The notes below the pieces were generated by a model, which worked only from the letters and a program-made list of their open reading frames with translations, searched no databases and was not told where the DNA came from. 64,000 nt of DNA, taken from assembly GCF_051401765.1 (NCBI RefSeq), contig NW_027480422.1, positions 17,440,001 through 17,504,000 of the forward strand, read 5' to 3'. The first letter of the stretch is position 1. The number at the start of each line of letters is the position of its first letter. This document shows positions 1 through 13,360 of this stretch, piece after piece. The DNA comes from Calliopsis andreniformis (taxonomy: Eukaryota > Arthropoda > Insecta > Hymenoptera > Andrenidae). A program made the position numbers and the translations under genes.

Positions 1-3000
1 GATACAACAGCTTTTCATCGTATAGCAGGTATAATTGCAACCAGTGTGAAAGTAATGGTCATTTCTACGTTCCGGGCAACCTAGGCTTCACTCTTGGGAG
101 TTGCTCCACCACATCGAATAGCTACGGCCTTCGAAGTCAACGCCAGAAGCATAAAATACAATATAAATACAACAGTTTTTCCATCGTATAAAACGAGTAA
201 TTGCAACCGGTGTGAAAGTTATGGTCATTTCTACGTTCCGGGCAACCTAGGATTTAATATAGGGCGTTGTTCCACCAGATCGAATAGAAGGGGCCTAAGA
301 AGTCAACGCCAGAAGCGTAACATACAATATAACTACAACGGTTTTTCCATCGTATAACAGGAGTAATTGCAACCAGTGTGAAATTGATGGTCATTTCTAC
401 GCTCTGGGCGACCTAGGCTTCACTCTAGGGCGTTGTTCCTCCAACTCGAATTGTTAGGGACTTAGAATTCAACGGCAGAAGCATAAAATACAATAAAAAT
501 ACAACAGTTTTACCATCGTTTAACAGGAATAATTGTACCAGTGTGAAGGTGATAGTCATTTCTACGTTCCGGGCAAACTAGGCTTCACTCTAGCGCGTTG
601 CTCCACCAGATCGCTTAGCTAGGGCCTTAGAAGTCTACTCCGGTAGCATAAAATACAATAAAAATACAACAGTCTTTCCATCGTATAACAGGTATAACTG
701 GAACCAGTGTGAAAGTACTGATCATTTCTACGTTCCGGGCAACATAGGCTTCACACTAGCGCGTTTCTCCACCAGATAGAATAGCTAGGGACTTGGAATT
801 CAACGCTTGAAGCATAAAATACAATAAAGATACAACAGTTTTTCCATCGTCTAACAGGAGTAATTGCAACCAGTGTGAAAGTGATGGTCATTTTGACGTT
901 CTGGGGGACCTAGGCTTCGCTCTAGGGCGCTGCTCCACCTGATCGAATTGTTAGGGCCTTAGAAGTCAACGCCAGAAGCGTAAAATACAAAACAAATGCA
1001 ACAGTTTTTCCATCGTATAAAGCGAATAATTGCAACCGGTGTGAAATTTATGGTCATTTCTACGTTCCGTGCAACCCAGGATTCAATCTAGGGCGTTGTT
1101 TCACCACATCGAATAGCTACGGCCTTAGAAGTCAACGCCCGAAGCATAAAATAGAATAAAGATACAACAGTTTTTCCATCGTATAGCAGGAGTAACTGCA
1201 ACCAGTGTGATTGTGATGGTCATTTCTGCGTTCTGGGAGACCTTGGCTTCGCTCTAGGGCGTTGCTCCACCAGATCGAATAGTTACTGCCTAAGAAGTCA
1301 ACGCCAGAAGCATGAAACACAATATAAATGCAACAGTTTTGCCATCGTATAAAACGAATAATTGCATCCAGCGTGAAAGTAATGGACATTTCTACGTTTC
1401 GGGCAACCTAGGGTTCACTCTAGGGCGTTGCACCACCAGATCGAGTAGCTAGGAATTTAGAAGTCAACACCCGAAGTATAAATTACAATAAAGATACAAC
1501 AGTTTTTCCATCGTATAAGAGGAGTAATGGCAACCAGTGTGAAAGTGATTGTCATTTCTACGTTCCGGGCAACCTAGGCTTCACTCTAGGTCGTTGTTCC
1601 ACCACATACAATTGTTAGGGCCTTGGAAGTCAACGCCAGAATCATAAAATACAAAACAAATGCAACAGTTCTTCCATCGTAAGAAACGAATAATTGCAAC
1701 CGGTGTGAAAGTTATGGTCATTTCTACGTTCCGGGCAACCTAGGCTTCACTCTAGGGCGTTGCTCCACCAGATCGAATAGCTAGGGCCTTAGAAGTCTAC
1801 ACCCGGAGCATAAAATACAATAAAAATACAACCGTTTTTCCATCGCATAAAATGAATAATTGCAATCAGTGTGAAGGTAATGGTCATTTCTACGTTCGGG
1901 GCAACCTAGGGTTCGCTCTAGGGCGTTGCTTCACCAGATCGAATAGTTAGGGCCTAGGAAGTCAACGCCAGAAGCATAAAACAGAATATAAATACGACCG
2001 CCGATCCATCGTATAAAACGAATAATTGCAGCCAATGTGAAAGTGATAGTCATTTCTACGCTCCGCGCAACCTAGGCTTCACTCTAGGGCGTTGTTCCAC
2101 AACATCGAATTGTTAGGGCCTTGGAAGTCAACGCCAGAATCATAAAATACAAAACAGATACAACAGTTTTTCCATCGTATGAAACGAATAATTGCAATCG
2201 GTGTGAAGGTAATGGTCATTTCTACGTTCCGGGCAACCTAGGCATCACTCTAGGGCGTTGTTCCACCAGATCGAATTGTTAGGGCCTTAAAGGTCAACGC
2301 CAGAAGCGTAAAATACAAAACAAATGCAACAGTTTTTCCATCGAATAACAGGTGTAATTGCAACCAGTGTGAAAGTGATGGTCATCTCTACGTTCCGGGC
2401 AACCTAGGCTTCACGCTAGGTCGCTGATCCACCACATCGAATTGTTAGGGCCTTGGAAGTCAACGCCCGAAGCATAAAATACCATAAAGATACAACAGTT
2501 TTTCGATCGTATAACAGGAGTGATTGCAACCAGTGTGAAAGTGATGGTCATTTCCACGTTCCGGGCAACCTAGACTTCGCTCTAGGGCATTGTTCCACCA
2601 GATCGAATAGTTAGGGCCTAAGAAGTCAACGCCAGAAGCATAAAACAGAATATAAATAAGACAGCCGATCCATCGTATAGAACGAATAATTGCAGCCAAT
2701 GTGAAAGTGATAGTCATTTCTGCGCTCCGGGCAACCTAGGCTTCACTCTAGGGCGTTGTTCCACAACATCAAATTGTTAGGACCTTGGAAGTCAACGCCA
2801 GAATCATAAAATACAAAACAGATACAACAGTTTTTCCATCGTATGAAACGAATAATTGCAATCGGTGTGAAGGTAATGGTCATTTCTACGTTCCGGGCAA
2901 CCTAGGCATCACTCTAGTGCGTTGTTCCACCAGATCGAATTGTTAGGGCCTTAGAGGTCAACGCCAGAAGCGTAAAACACAAAACAAATGCAACAGTTTT

Positions 3001-4480
3001 TCCATCGCATAACAGGTGTAATTGCAACCAGTGTGAAAGTAATGTTCATTTCTACGCTCCGGGCAACCTAGGCTTCACCCTAGGGCGTTGCTCCACCAGA
3101 TCGAATAGCTAGGCACTTAGAATTCAACGCCAGAAGCATAAAATACAATAAAAATACAACAGTTTTTCCATCGTATAACAGGAATAATTGCATCCAGCGT
3201 GATAGTAATGGCCATTTCTACATTCCGGGCAACCTATCCTCCACTCTAGGGCGTTGATCCACCAGATCAAATAGCTAGGGCCTTAGAAGTCAACGCCAGA
3301 ATCATAAAATACAAAACAGATACAACAGTTTTTCCATCGTATGAAACGAGTAATTGCAATCGGTGTGAAGGTAATGGTCATTTCGACGTTCCGGGCAACC
3401 TAGGCTTCACTCTAGGGCGTTCCTCCACCAGATCGAATTGTTAGGGCCTAAGAAGTCAACGCCAGAAGCATAAAACACAATATAAATGCAACAGTTTTTC
3501 CATCGTATAAAACGAACAATTGCTGCCAATGTGAAAGTGATAGTCATTTCTACGCTCCGGGCAACCTAGGCTTCACGCTAGGGCGTTGTTCCACAACATC
3601 GAATTGTTACGGCCTTGGAAGTCAACGCCAGAATCATAAAATACATAACAGATACAACAGTTTTTCCATCGTATGGAACGAATAATTGCAATCGGTGTGA
3701 AGGTAATGGTCATTTCGACGTACCGGGCAACCTAGGCTTCACTCTAGGGCGTTCCTCCACCAGATCGAATTGTTAGGGCCTAAGAAGTCAACACCAGAAG
3801 CATAAAACACAATATAAATGCAACAGTTTTTCCATCGTATAAAACGAATAATTGCATCCCGCGTGAAAGTAATGGACATTTCTACGTTCCGGGCAGCCTA
3901 GGGTTCACTCTAGGGCGTAGCTCCACCAGATCGAGTACCTAGGAATTTAGAAGTCAACGCCCGAAGCATAAAATACAATAAAGATACAACAGTTTTTCCA
4001 TCGTATAAGAGGAGTAATTGCAACCAGTGTGAAAGTGGTGCTCATTTCTACGTTCCGGGCAACCTAGGCTTCACTCTAGGTCGTTGTTCCACCACATCGA
4101 ATTGTTAGGGCCTTGGAAGTCAACGCCAGAATCATAAAATACAAAACAAATGCAACAGTTCTTCCATCGTATAAAACGAATAATTGCAACCCGTGTGAAA
4201 GTTATGGTCATTTCTACGTTCCGGGCAACCTAGGCTTCAATCCAGGGCGCTGTTCATGCAGATCGGATAATTAGGCCCTAAGAAGTCAACGCCAGAAGCA
4301 TAAAACACAATATAAATACAACAGCTTTTCCATCGTATAAAACGAATAATTGCAATCAGTGTGAAAGTAATGGTCATTTCTACGTTCCGGGCAACCTAGG
4401 CTTCAGACTAGGGCGTTTCTCCACCATATCGAATAGTTAGGGCCTTAGAAGTCAACGCCCGAAGCATAAAATACAATGAA
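1..4480 (+). repeat. Higher-order repeat A, copy 1 (27-mer, 4480 bp)
   Basis: Sequence at position 1 (GATACAACAGCTTTTCATCG) recurs at 4481, and following monomers match in order at an offset of 4480 bp, which is 27 monomers less 2 bp. Shared rare marks include the 1-bp loss in AATTGTACCAG near 536 and 5017. The block is rich in a subtype with GAATTGTTAGGGCCTTGG and AATCATAAAATACAAAAC, scarce in the rest of the window. Inside it, about 1890-2380 matches 2554-3044 at 664 bp (4 monomers), and about 1290-1745 matches 3780-4235 at 2490 bp (15 monomers), so the unit itself grew by internal duplication. Sampled monomers here are more diverged from the consensus than those at the right end. Confidence 0.88.
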
Positions 4481-7400
4481 GATACAACAGCTTTTCATCG
4501 TATAGCAGGTATAATTGCAACCAGTGTGAAAGTAATGGTCATTTCTACGTTCCGGGCAACCTAGGCTTCACTCTTGGGAGTTGCTCCACCACATCGAATA
4601 GATACGGCCTTCGAAGTCAACGCCAGAAGCATAAAATACAATATAAATACATCAGTTTTTCCATCGTATAAAACGAGTAATTGCAACCGGTGTGAATGTT
4701 ATGGTCATTTCTACGTTCCGGGCAACCTAGGATTTAATATAGGGCGTTGTTCCACCAGATCGAATAGAAAGGGCCTAAGAAGTCAACGCCAGAAGCGTAA
4801 CATTCAATATAACTACAACGGTTTTTCCATTGTATAACAGGAGTAATTGCAACAAGTGTGAAATTGATGGTCATTTCTACGCTCTGGGCGACCTAGGCTT
4901 CACTCTAGGGCGTTGTTCCTCCAACTCGAATTGTTAGGGACTTAGAATTCAACGGCAGAAGCATAAAATACAATAAAAATACAACAGTTTTTCCATCGTT
5001 TAACAGGAATAATTGTACCAGTGTGAAGGTGATAGTCATTTCTACGTTCCGGGCAAACTAGGCTTCACTCTAGCGCGTTGCTCACCCAGATCGCATAGCT
5101 AGGGCCTTAGAAGTCTACTCCGGTAGCATAAAATACAATAAAAATACAACAGTCTTTCCATCGTATAACAGGTATAACTGGAACCAGTGTGAAAGTACTG
5201 ATCATTTCTACGTTCCGGGCAACATAGGCTTCACACTAGCGCGTTTCTCCACCAGATAGAATAGCTAGGGACTTGGAATTCAACGCTTGAAGCATAAAAT
5301 ACAATAAAGATACAACAGTTTTTCCATCGTATAACAGGAGTAATTGCAACCAGTGTGAAAGTGATGGTCATTTTGACGTTCCGTGCAACCCAGGATTCAA
5401 TCTAGGGCGTTGTTTCACCACATCGAATAGCTACGGCCTTAGAAGTCAACGCCCGAAGCATAAAATAGAATAAAGATACAACAGTTTTTCCATCGTATAG
5501 CAGGAGTAACTGCAACCAGTGTGATTGTGATGGTCATTTCTACGTTCCGGGCAACCTAGGCTTCACTCTAGGGCGTTGCTCCACCAGATCGAATAGCTGG
5601 GGCCTTAGAAGTCTACACCCGGAGCATAAAATACAATAAAAATACAACTGTTTTTCCATCGCATAAAATGAATAATTGCAATCAGTGTGAAGGTAATGGT
5701 CATTTCTACGTTCGGGGCAACCTAGGGTTCGCTCTAGGGCGTTGCTTCACCAGATCGAATAGTTAGGGCCTAGGAAGTCAACGCCAGAAGCATAAAACAG
5801 AATATAAATACGACCGCCGATCCATCGTATAAAACGAATAATTGCAGCCAATGTGAAAGTGATAGTCATTTCTACGCTCCGCGCAACCTAGGCTTCACTC
5901 TAGGGCGTTGTTCCACAACATCGAATTGTTAGGGCCTTGGAAGTCAACGCCAGAATCATAAATTACAAAACAGATACAACAGTTTTTCCATCGTATGAAA
6001 CGAATAATTGCAATCGGTGTGAAGGTAATGGTCATTTCTACGTTCCGGGCAACCTAGGCATCACTCTAGGGCGTTGTTCCACCAGATCGAATTGTTAGGG
6101 CCTTAAAGGTCAACGCCAGAAGCGTAAAATACAAAACAAATGCAACAGTTTTTCCATCGAATAACAGGTGTAATTGCAACCAGTGTGAAAGTGATGGTCA
6201 TCTCTACGTTCCGGGCAACCTAGGCTTCACTCTAGGTCGCTGATCCACCACATCGAATTGTTAGGGCCTTGGAAGTCAACGCCCGAAGCATAAAATACCA
6301 TAAAGATACAACAGTTTTTCGATCGTATAACAGGAGTGATTGCAACCAGTGTGAAAGTGATGGTCATTTCCACGTTCCGGGCAACCTAGACTTCGCTCTA
6401 GGGCATTGCTCCACCAGATCGAATAGTTAGGGCCTAAGAAGTCAACGCCAGAAGCATAAAACAGAATATAAATAAGACAGCCGATCCATCGTATAGAACG
6501 AATAATTGCAGCCAATGTGAAAGTGATAGTCATTTCTACGCTCCGGGCAACCTAGGCTTCACTCTAGGGCGTTGTTCCACAACATCAAATTGTTAGGACC
6601 TTGGAAGTCAACGCCAGAATCATAAAATACAAAACAGATACAACAGTTTTTCCATCGTATGAAACGAATAATTGCAATCGGTGTGAAGGTAATGGTCATT
6701 TCTACGTTCCGGGCAACCTAGGCATCACTCTAATGCGTTGTTCCACCAGATCGAATTGTTAGGGCCTTAGAGGTCAACGCCAGAAGCGTAAAACACAAAA
6801 CAAATGCAACAGTCTTTCCATCGTATAACAGGTGTAATTGCAACCAGTGTGAAAGTGATGGTCATCTCTACGTTCCGGGCAACTTAGGCTTCACTCTAGG
6901 TCGTTGACCCACCACATCGAATTGTTAGGGCCTTGGAAGTCAACGCCCGAAGCATAAAATACCATAAAGATACAACAGTTTTTCCATCGTATAACAGGAG
7001 TGATTGCAACCAGTGTGAAAGTGATGGTCATTTCCACGTTCCGGGCAACCTAGACTTCGCTCTAGGGCATTGCTCCACCAGATCGAATAGTTAGGTCCTC
7101 AGAAGTCAACGCCAGAAGCATATAACAGAATGTAAATACAACAGCTGTTCCACCGTATAAAACGAATAATTGCAACCAATGTGAAAGTGATAGTCATTTC
7201 TACGTTCCGGGCAACCTAAGCTTCACTCTAGGGAGTTGGTCCACCACATCGAATAGCTACGGCCTTAGAAGTCAACGCCAGAAGCATAAAATGCAATATA
7301 AATACAACAGTTTTTTCATCGTATAAAATGAATGATTGCAAACAGTGTGGATGTAATGGCCATTTTTACGTTCCGGGCAACCTAGGCTTCACTATACGAC

Positions 7401-8050
7401 GTTGATCCACCAGATCGAATAGCTAGCGACTTAGAAGTCAACGCCAGAAGCATAAAATACAATAAAAATACAACAGTTTTTCCGTCGTATAACAGGAATA
7501 ATTGCAAGCAGTGTGAAAGTAATGTTCATTTCTACGCTCCGGGCAACCTAGGCTTCACCCTAGGGCGTTGCTCCACCAGATCGAATAGCTAGGCACTTAG
7601 AATTCAACGCCAGAAGCATAAAATACAATAAAAATACAACATTTTTTCCATCGTATAACAGGAATAATTGCATCCAGCGTGATAGTAATGGCCATTTCTA
7701 CATTGCGGGCAACCTATCCTCCACTCTAGGGCGTTGTTCCACCAGATCAAATAGCTAGGGCCTTAGAAGTCAACGCCAGAAGCATAAAACACAATATAAA
7801 TGCAACAGTTTTTCCATCGTATAAAACGAACAATTGCTGCCAATGTGAAAGTGATAGTCATTTCTTCGCTCCGGGCAACCTAGGCTTCACGCTAGGGCGT
7901 TGTTCCACAACATCGAATTGTTACGGCCTTGGAAGTCAACGTCAGAATCATAAAATACATAACAGATACAACAGTTTTTCCATCGTATGGAACGAATAAT
8001 TGCAATCGGTGTGAAGGTAATGGTCATTTCGACGTACCGGGCAACCTAGG
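4481..8050 (+). repeat. Higher-order repeat A, copy 2 (rearranged, truncated)
   Basis: The offset to copy 1 is 4480 bp up to about 5376. It falls to 4314 at about 5381 (one monomer lost, copy 1 about 897-1062), then to 3816 near 5536 (three monomers lost, copy 1 about 1231-1728). An extra four-monomer stretch at about 6815-7480, whose first half repeats 6151-6484, restores 4480 by 7488. One more monomer is lost near 7770 (copy 1 about 3309-3474). Copy 1-like sequence stops near 8050, equivalent to copy 1 position 3736, where a different monomer set begins. All changes are whole-monomer steps, as unequal crossing-over would produce. Confidence 0.85.
6151..7148 (+). repeat. Nested 4-mer subrepeat (664 bp) within HOR A
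   Basis: The mark ATAACAGGTGTAATTG occurs at 6165 and 6829, and GGAGTGATTGCAACC at 6333 and 6997, both 664 bp apart (4 monomers). In copy 1, ATAACAGGTGTAATTG lies at 2345 and 3009, again 664 bp apart, but GGAGTGATTGCAACC occurs only once, near 2517. The second copy therefore carries an additional partial 4-mer unit. Similarity of the extra unit to its neighbour fades after about 7225. Confidence 0.8.
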
Positions 8051-11000
8051 CTCCACTCTAGGGCGTTGCTCCACCACATCGAATAGTTAGGGCCTTAGAA
8101 GACAGCGCCAGAAGCATAAAATACGATATATGTACAACAGTCTTTCCATCGTATAGAATAAATAATTGCAACCAGTGCGCAAGTTATGGTCATTTCTACT
8201 TTCCGGGCAACCTTGGCTTAACTCCAGGGCGTTGCTCCACCAGATCGCATAGTTAGGGTCTTTGAATACAACGCCAGAAGCATAAAATACAATAAAAATA
8301 CAACAGCATTTCCATCGTATAAAATGATTGATTGCAAACAGTGTGAAAGATATGGTCATTTCTACTTTCCGGGCAACCTAGGCTTAACTCTAGGGCATGT
8401 TCCACCAGATTGACTAGTTAGGGACTTTGAATTCAACGCCAGAAGCATAAAATACAATAAAAATGCAACAGCTCTTCCATTGTATAACAGGAATAACTGC
8501 AACCAGTGAGAAAGCACTGGTCATTTCTACGTTCCGGGTAACCTAGGCTTCACTCCAGGGCGTTGCTCCACCAGATCGAACAGCTAGGGAGTTAGGATTC
8601 AACGCCAGAAGAATAAAATACAACCTAAGTACAACAGTTTTTCCATTGTATAAAACGAATAATTGAAACCAGTGTGAAAGTTATGATCTTTTCTACGTTC
8701 CGCGCAACCTGGGCTTCACCCCAGGGCGTTGCTCCACCAGATACAATAGTTGGGACCTAAGAAGTCGGCGCCAGAAGCATAAAATACAAAATAGATACAA
8801 CATTTTTTTCATCGTATATAATGTATATTTGCAAACAGTGTGAAAGTAAAGGCCATTTCTACGTTCTGGGCAACCTAGGCTTAACTGTAGGGCGTTGCTC
8901 CACCAGATCGCATAGTTAGGGACATAGAATTTAACGCCAGAATCATAAAATACAATAAAGATGCAACAGTTTTTCCATTGTATAGAACGAATAATTGCAA
9001 CCAGTGTGAAAGTTATGGTCATTTTTACGTTTCGGGTAACCTAGGCTTCACTCTAGGGCGTTGCTCCACCAGATCGAATAGCTACGGACTTAGAATTCAA
9101 CGCCAGAAGGATAAAATACAACATAAGTATAACAGTTCTTCCATCGTATAAAATGTATAATTGCAAGCAGTGTGAAGGTAATGGTCATTTCTACGTTCCG
9201 GGCAACCTAGGCTGCACTCTAGGGCCTTGTTCTACCAGAGCGAATAGTTAGGGCCTAAGAAGTCAACGCCAGAAGCATAAAATACAATATAAATACAACA
9301 GCTTTTCCATCGTATATAATGTATATTTGCAAACAGTGTGAAAGTAAAGGTCATTTCTACGTTCCGGGCAACCTAGGCTTAACTGTAGGGCGTCGCTCCA
9401 CCAGATCGAATGGATAGGGCCTTAGAAGTCAACGCCCGAAGCATGAAATACAAAATAAATAGAACAGTTTTTCCATTGTATAGAACGAATCATTGCAACC
9501 AGTGTAAAAGTTTTGGTCATTTCTACGTTCCGGGCAACCTTGGCTTAACTCCAGGGCGTTGCACCACCAGATCCAATAGTTAGGGACTTTGAATACAACG
9601 CCAGAAGCATAAAATACAATAAAAATGCAACAGTTTTTCCATTGTATAACAGGAATAACTGGAACCAGTGTGAAAGTACTGGTCACTTCTACGTTCCGGG
9701 TAGCCTAGGCATCACTCCAGGGCGTTGCTCCACCAGATTGAATAGCTAGGGACTTAGAATTCAACGCCAGAAGAATCAAATACAACTTAAGTACAACAGC
9801 TTTACCATCGTATAAAATGAATAATCGCAAACAGTGTGAAGGTAATGGTCACTTCCACGTTCCGGACAACCTAGGCTTCAGTCTAGGGCGTTGCTCCACC
9901 AGGTCGAATAGTTAGGGCCTAAGAAGTCAACGCCAGAAGCTTAAAATACAATATAAGTACAACAGTTTTTCCCTTGTATAACAGGAATAATTGCAACCAG
10001 TGTGAAAGCTATGGTCATTTCCACGTTCCGGGCAACCTAGGCTCCACTCTAGGGCGTTGCTCCACCACATCGAATGGTTAGGGCCTTAGAAGTCAACGCC
10101 AGAAGCATAAAATACGATATATGTACAACAGTTTTTCCATCGTATAGAATAAATAATTACAACCAGTGCGCAAGTAATGGTCATTTCTACGTTCCGAGCA
10201 ACCTAGGTTTCGCTCTATGGCGTTGCTCCACCACATCGAATAGTTAGGGCCTTAGAAGTCAATGCCAGAAGCATAAAATACAATATAAATACAACAGTTT
10301 TTTCATCGTATAACAGGAATAATTGCAACAAGCCTGAAGGTAATGGTCATTTCCACATTCCGGGCAACATAGGCTTCACTCTAGAGCATTGCTCCACCAG
10401 ATCCAATAGTTAGGGCCTAAGAAGACAACGCCAGAAGCATAAAATACAATATAAATACAACAGCTTTTCCATCGTATATAATGTATATTTGCAAACAGTG
10501 TGAAAGTAAAGGTCATTTCTACGTTCCGGGCAACCTAGGCTTAACTGTAGGGCGTCGCTCCAGCAGATCGAATAGTTAGGGCCTTAGAAGTCAACGCCCG
10601 AATCATGAAATACAAAATAAATAGAACAGTTTTTCCATTGTATAGAACGAATAATTGCAACCAGTGTGAAAGTTATGGTCATTCCTACGTTTCGGGTAAC
10701 CTAGGCTTCACTCTAGGGCGTTGCTCCACCAGATCGAATAGCTAGGGACTTAGAATTCAACACCAGAAGGATAAAATACAACATAAGTATAACAGTTCTT
10801 CCATCGTATAAAATGTATAATTGCAAGCAGTGTGAAGGTAATGGTCATTTCTACGTTCCGGGAAACCTAGGCTTCACTCTAGAGCATTGCGCCACCAAAT
10901 CGAATAGTTAGGGCCTAAGAAGACAACGCCAGAAGCATAAAATACAATATAAATACAACAGCTTTTCCATCGTATATAAAGTATATTTGCAAACAGTGTG

Positions 11001-12311
11001 AAAGTAAAGTTCATTTCTACGTTCCGGGCAACCTAGGCTTCACTCTGGGGCGTTGTTCCACCAGATCGAATAGTTAGGGCCTAAGAAGTCAACGCCAGAA
11101 GCATAAAATACAATATAAATACAACAGCTTTTCCATCGTATATAAAGTATATTTGCAAACAGTGTGAAAGTAAAGGTCATTTCTACGTTCCGGGCAACCT
11201 AGGCTTAACTGTGTAGCGTCGCTCCACCAGATCGAATAGTAAGGGCCTTAGAAGTCAACGCCCGAAGCATGAAATACAAAATAAATAGAACAGTTTTTCG
11301 ATTGTATAGAACGAATAATTGCAACCAGTGTAAAAGTTATGGTCATTTCTACCTTCCGGGCAACATTGGCTTAACTCCAGGGCGTTGCTCCACCAGATCT
11401 AATAGTTAGGGACTTTGAATACAACGCCAGAAGCATAAAATACAATAAAAATGCAACAGACTTTCCATCGTATAAAACGAATAATTGCAACCAGTCTGAT
11501 AGTTATGGTCATTTCTACGTCGCGGGCAACCTAGGCTTCAGCCTAGGGCGTTGCTCCACCAGATCGAATAGTTAGGGCCTTAGAAGTCAACGCCAGAAGC
11601 ATAAAGTAAAATAGAAATCCAACAGTTTGTCCATCGTATAACTGGAATAATTGCAACCAGTGTGAAAGTGATAGTCATTTCTACGTTCCGGGCATCCTAG
11701 GCTTCAATCTACGGCGTCGTTCCACCAGATCGAATTGTAAGGGCCTGAGAAGCAAACGCCAGAAGCATTAAATACAATATAAATACAACAGTTTTTTCAT
11801 CGTATAACAGGAATAATTGCAACAAGCCTGAAGGTAATGGTCATTTCTACGTTTCGGGTAACCTAGGCTTCACTCTAGGGCGTTGCTCCACCAGATCGAA
11901 TAGCTAGGGACTTAGAATTCAACGCCAGAAGAATAAAATACAACTTAAGTACACCAGTTTTACCATCGTATTAAATGAATAATCGCAAACAGTTTGAAGG
12001 TAATGGTCACTTCCACGTTCCGGGCAACCTAGGCTTAACTGTAGGGCGTTGCTCCACCAGATCGCATAGTTAGGGACATTGAATTCAACGCCAGAAGCAT
12101 AAAATACAATAAAAATGCAACAGTTTAGTCCATTGTATAACAGGAATAACTGGAACCAGTGTGAAAGCTATGGTCATTTCCACGTTCCGGACAACCTAGG
12201 CTTCACTCTCGGGCGTAGCTCCACCAGATCGAATAGTTAGGGCCTAAGAAGTCAACGCCAGAAGGATAAAATACAAAATAAATACAACAGTTTTTCCATT
12301 GTATAAAACGT

Positions 12312-13360
12312 ATATTTGCAAACAGTGTGAAAGTAAAGGTCATTTCTACGTTCCGGGCAACCTAGGCTTAACTGTAGGGCGTCGCTCCACCAGGTCGAAT
12401 GGATAGAGCCTTAGAAGTCAACGCCCGAAGCATGAAATACAAAATAAATAGAACTGTTTTTCCATTGTGTAGAACGAATCATTGCAACCAGTGTAAAAGT
12501 TATGGTCATTTCTATGTTCCGGGCAACCTTGGCTTAACTCCAGGGCGTTGCTCCACCAGATCCAATAGTTAGGGACTTTGAATACAACGCCAGAAGCATA
12601 AAATACAATAAAAATGCAACAGTTTTTCCATTGTATAACAGGAATAACTGGAACCAGTGTGAAAGTACTGGTCACTTCTACGTTCCGGGTAGCCTAGGCT
12701 TCACTCCAGGGCGTTCCTCCACCAGATCGAATAGCTAGGGCCTAAGAAGTCAACGCCAGGAGCACCAAATACAAAATAAATACAACAGTTTTTCCATCGT
12801 ATAAAACGAATAATTGCAACCAGTACGAAGGCTATGGTCATTTCTACATTCCGGGCAACCTAGGCTTCACTCTAGGGCGTTGCTCAACCATATCGTATAG
12901 CTACGGCCCTAGAAGACAACGCCATAACTATAAAATACAATATAAATACAACAGACTTTCCATCGTATAAAACGAATAATTGCAACCAGTCTGATAGTTA
13001 TGGTCATTTCTACGTCCCGGGCAACCTAGGCTTCAGCCTAGGGCGTTGCTCCACCAGATCGAATAGTTGGGGCCTTAGAAGTCAACGCCAGAAGCATAAA
13101 GTACAATAGAAATCCAACAGTTTGTCCATCGTATAACTGGAATAATTGCAACCAGTGTGAAACTGATAGTCATTTCTACGTTCCGGGCATCCTAGGCTTC
13201 AATCTACGGCGTTGTTCCACCAGATCGAATTGTAAGGGCCTGAGAAGCAAACGCCAGAAACATTAAATACAATATAAGTACCACAGTTTTTCCATCGTAT
13301 AAAATGGATAATTGCAACCAGTGTGCAAGTAATGGTCATTTATACGTTCCGAGCAACCTA
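12312..13360 (+). repeat. Block B duplicated segment, copy 1
   Basis: Matches about 14138-15186 at an offset of 1826 bp (11 monomers), including the shared marks CCAGGTCGAATGGATAGAGC and CCCTAGAAGACAACGCC. About one monomer's length (roughly 12660-12850 against 14486-14676) is clearly more different than its surroundings, as expected if a monomer was replaced by gene conversion. Confidence 0.82.

Noticed and set aside
94..357. 87-codon plus-strand ORF with a near-identical copy at 4574-4837
   Set aside because: The apparent conservation is just the 4480-bp higher-order repeat. Both are satellite translated in one frame.
8385..8400. Possible assembly error at a 1-bp deletion (GGGCATGTTCC)
   Set aside because: Single-base indels of this kind occur at about 16 sites, some inherited through duplications (536 and 5017), so isolated cases need not be errors, although sequencing error cannot be excluded here.
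8693..9022. Longest open reading frame, 109 codons on the minus strand
   Set aside because: It runs over two satellite monomers. A 166-bp period shifts the frame each monomer, so such ORFs arise by chance where stops have mutated. There is no start context, domain or codon pattern, and similar ORFs appear all along the array.
9930..9950. HindIII site (AAGCTT), as in some named 166-170 bp HindIII satellites
   Set aside because: AAGCTT is rare here (for example near 7209, 9939 and 46388) and not part of the consensus, which has CCTAGG instead, so it does not link this array to those families.
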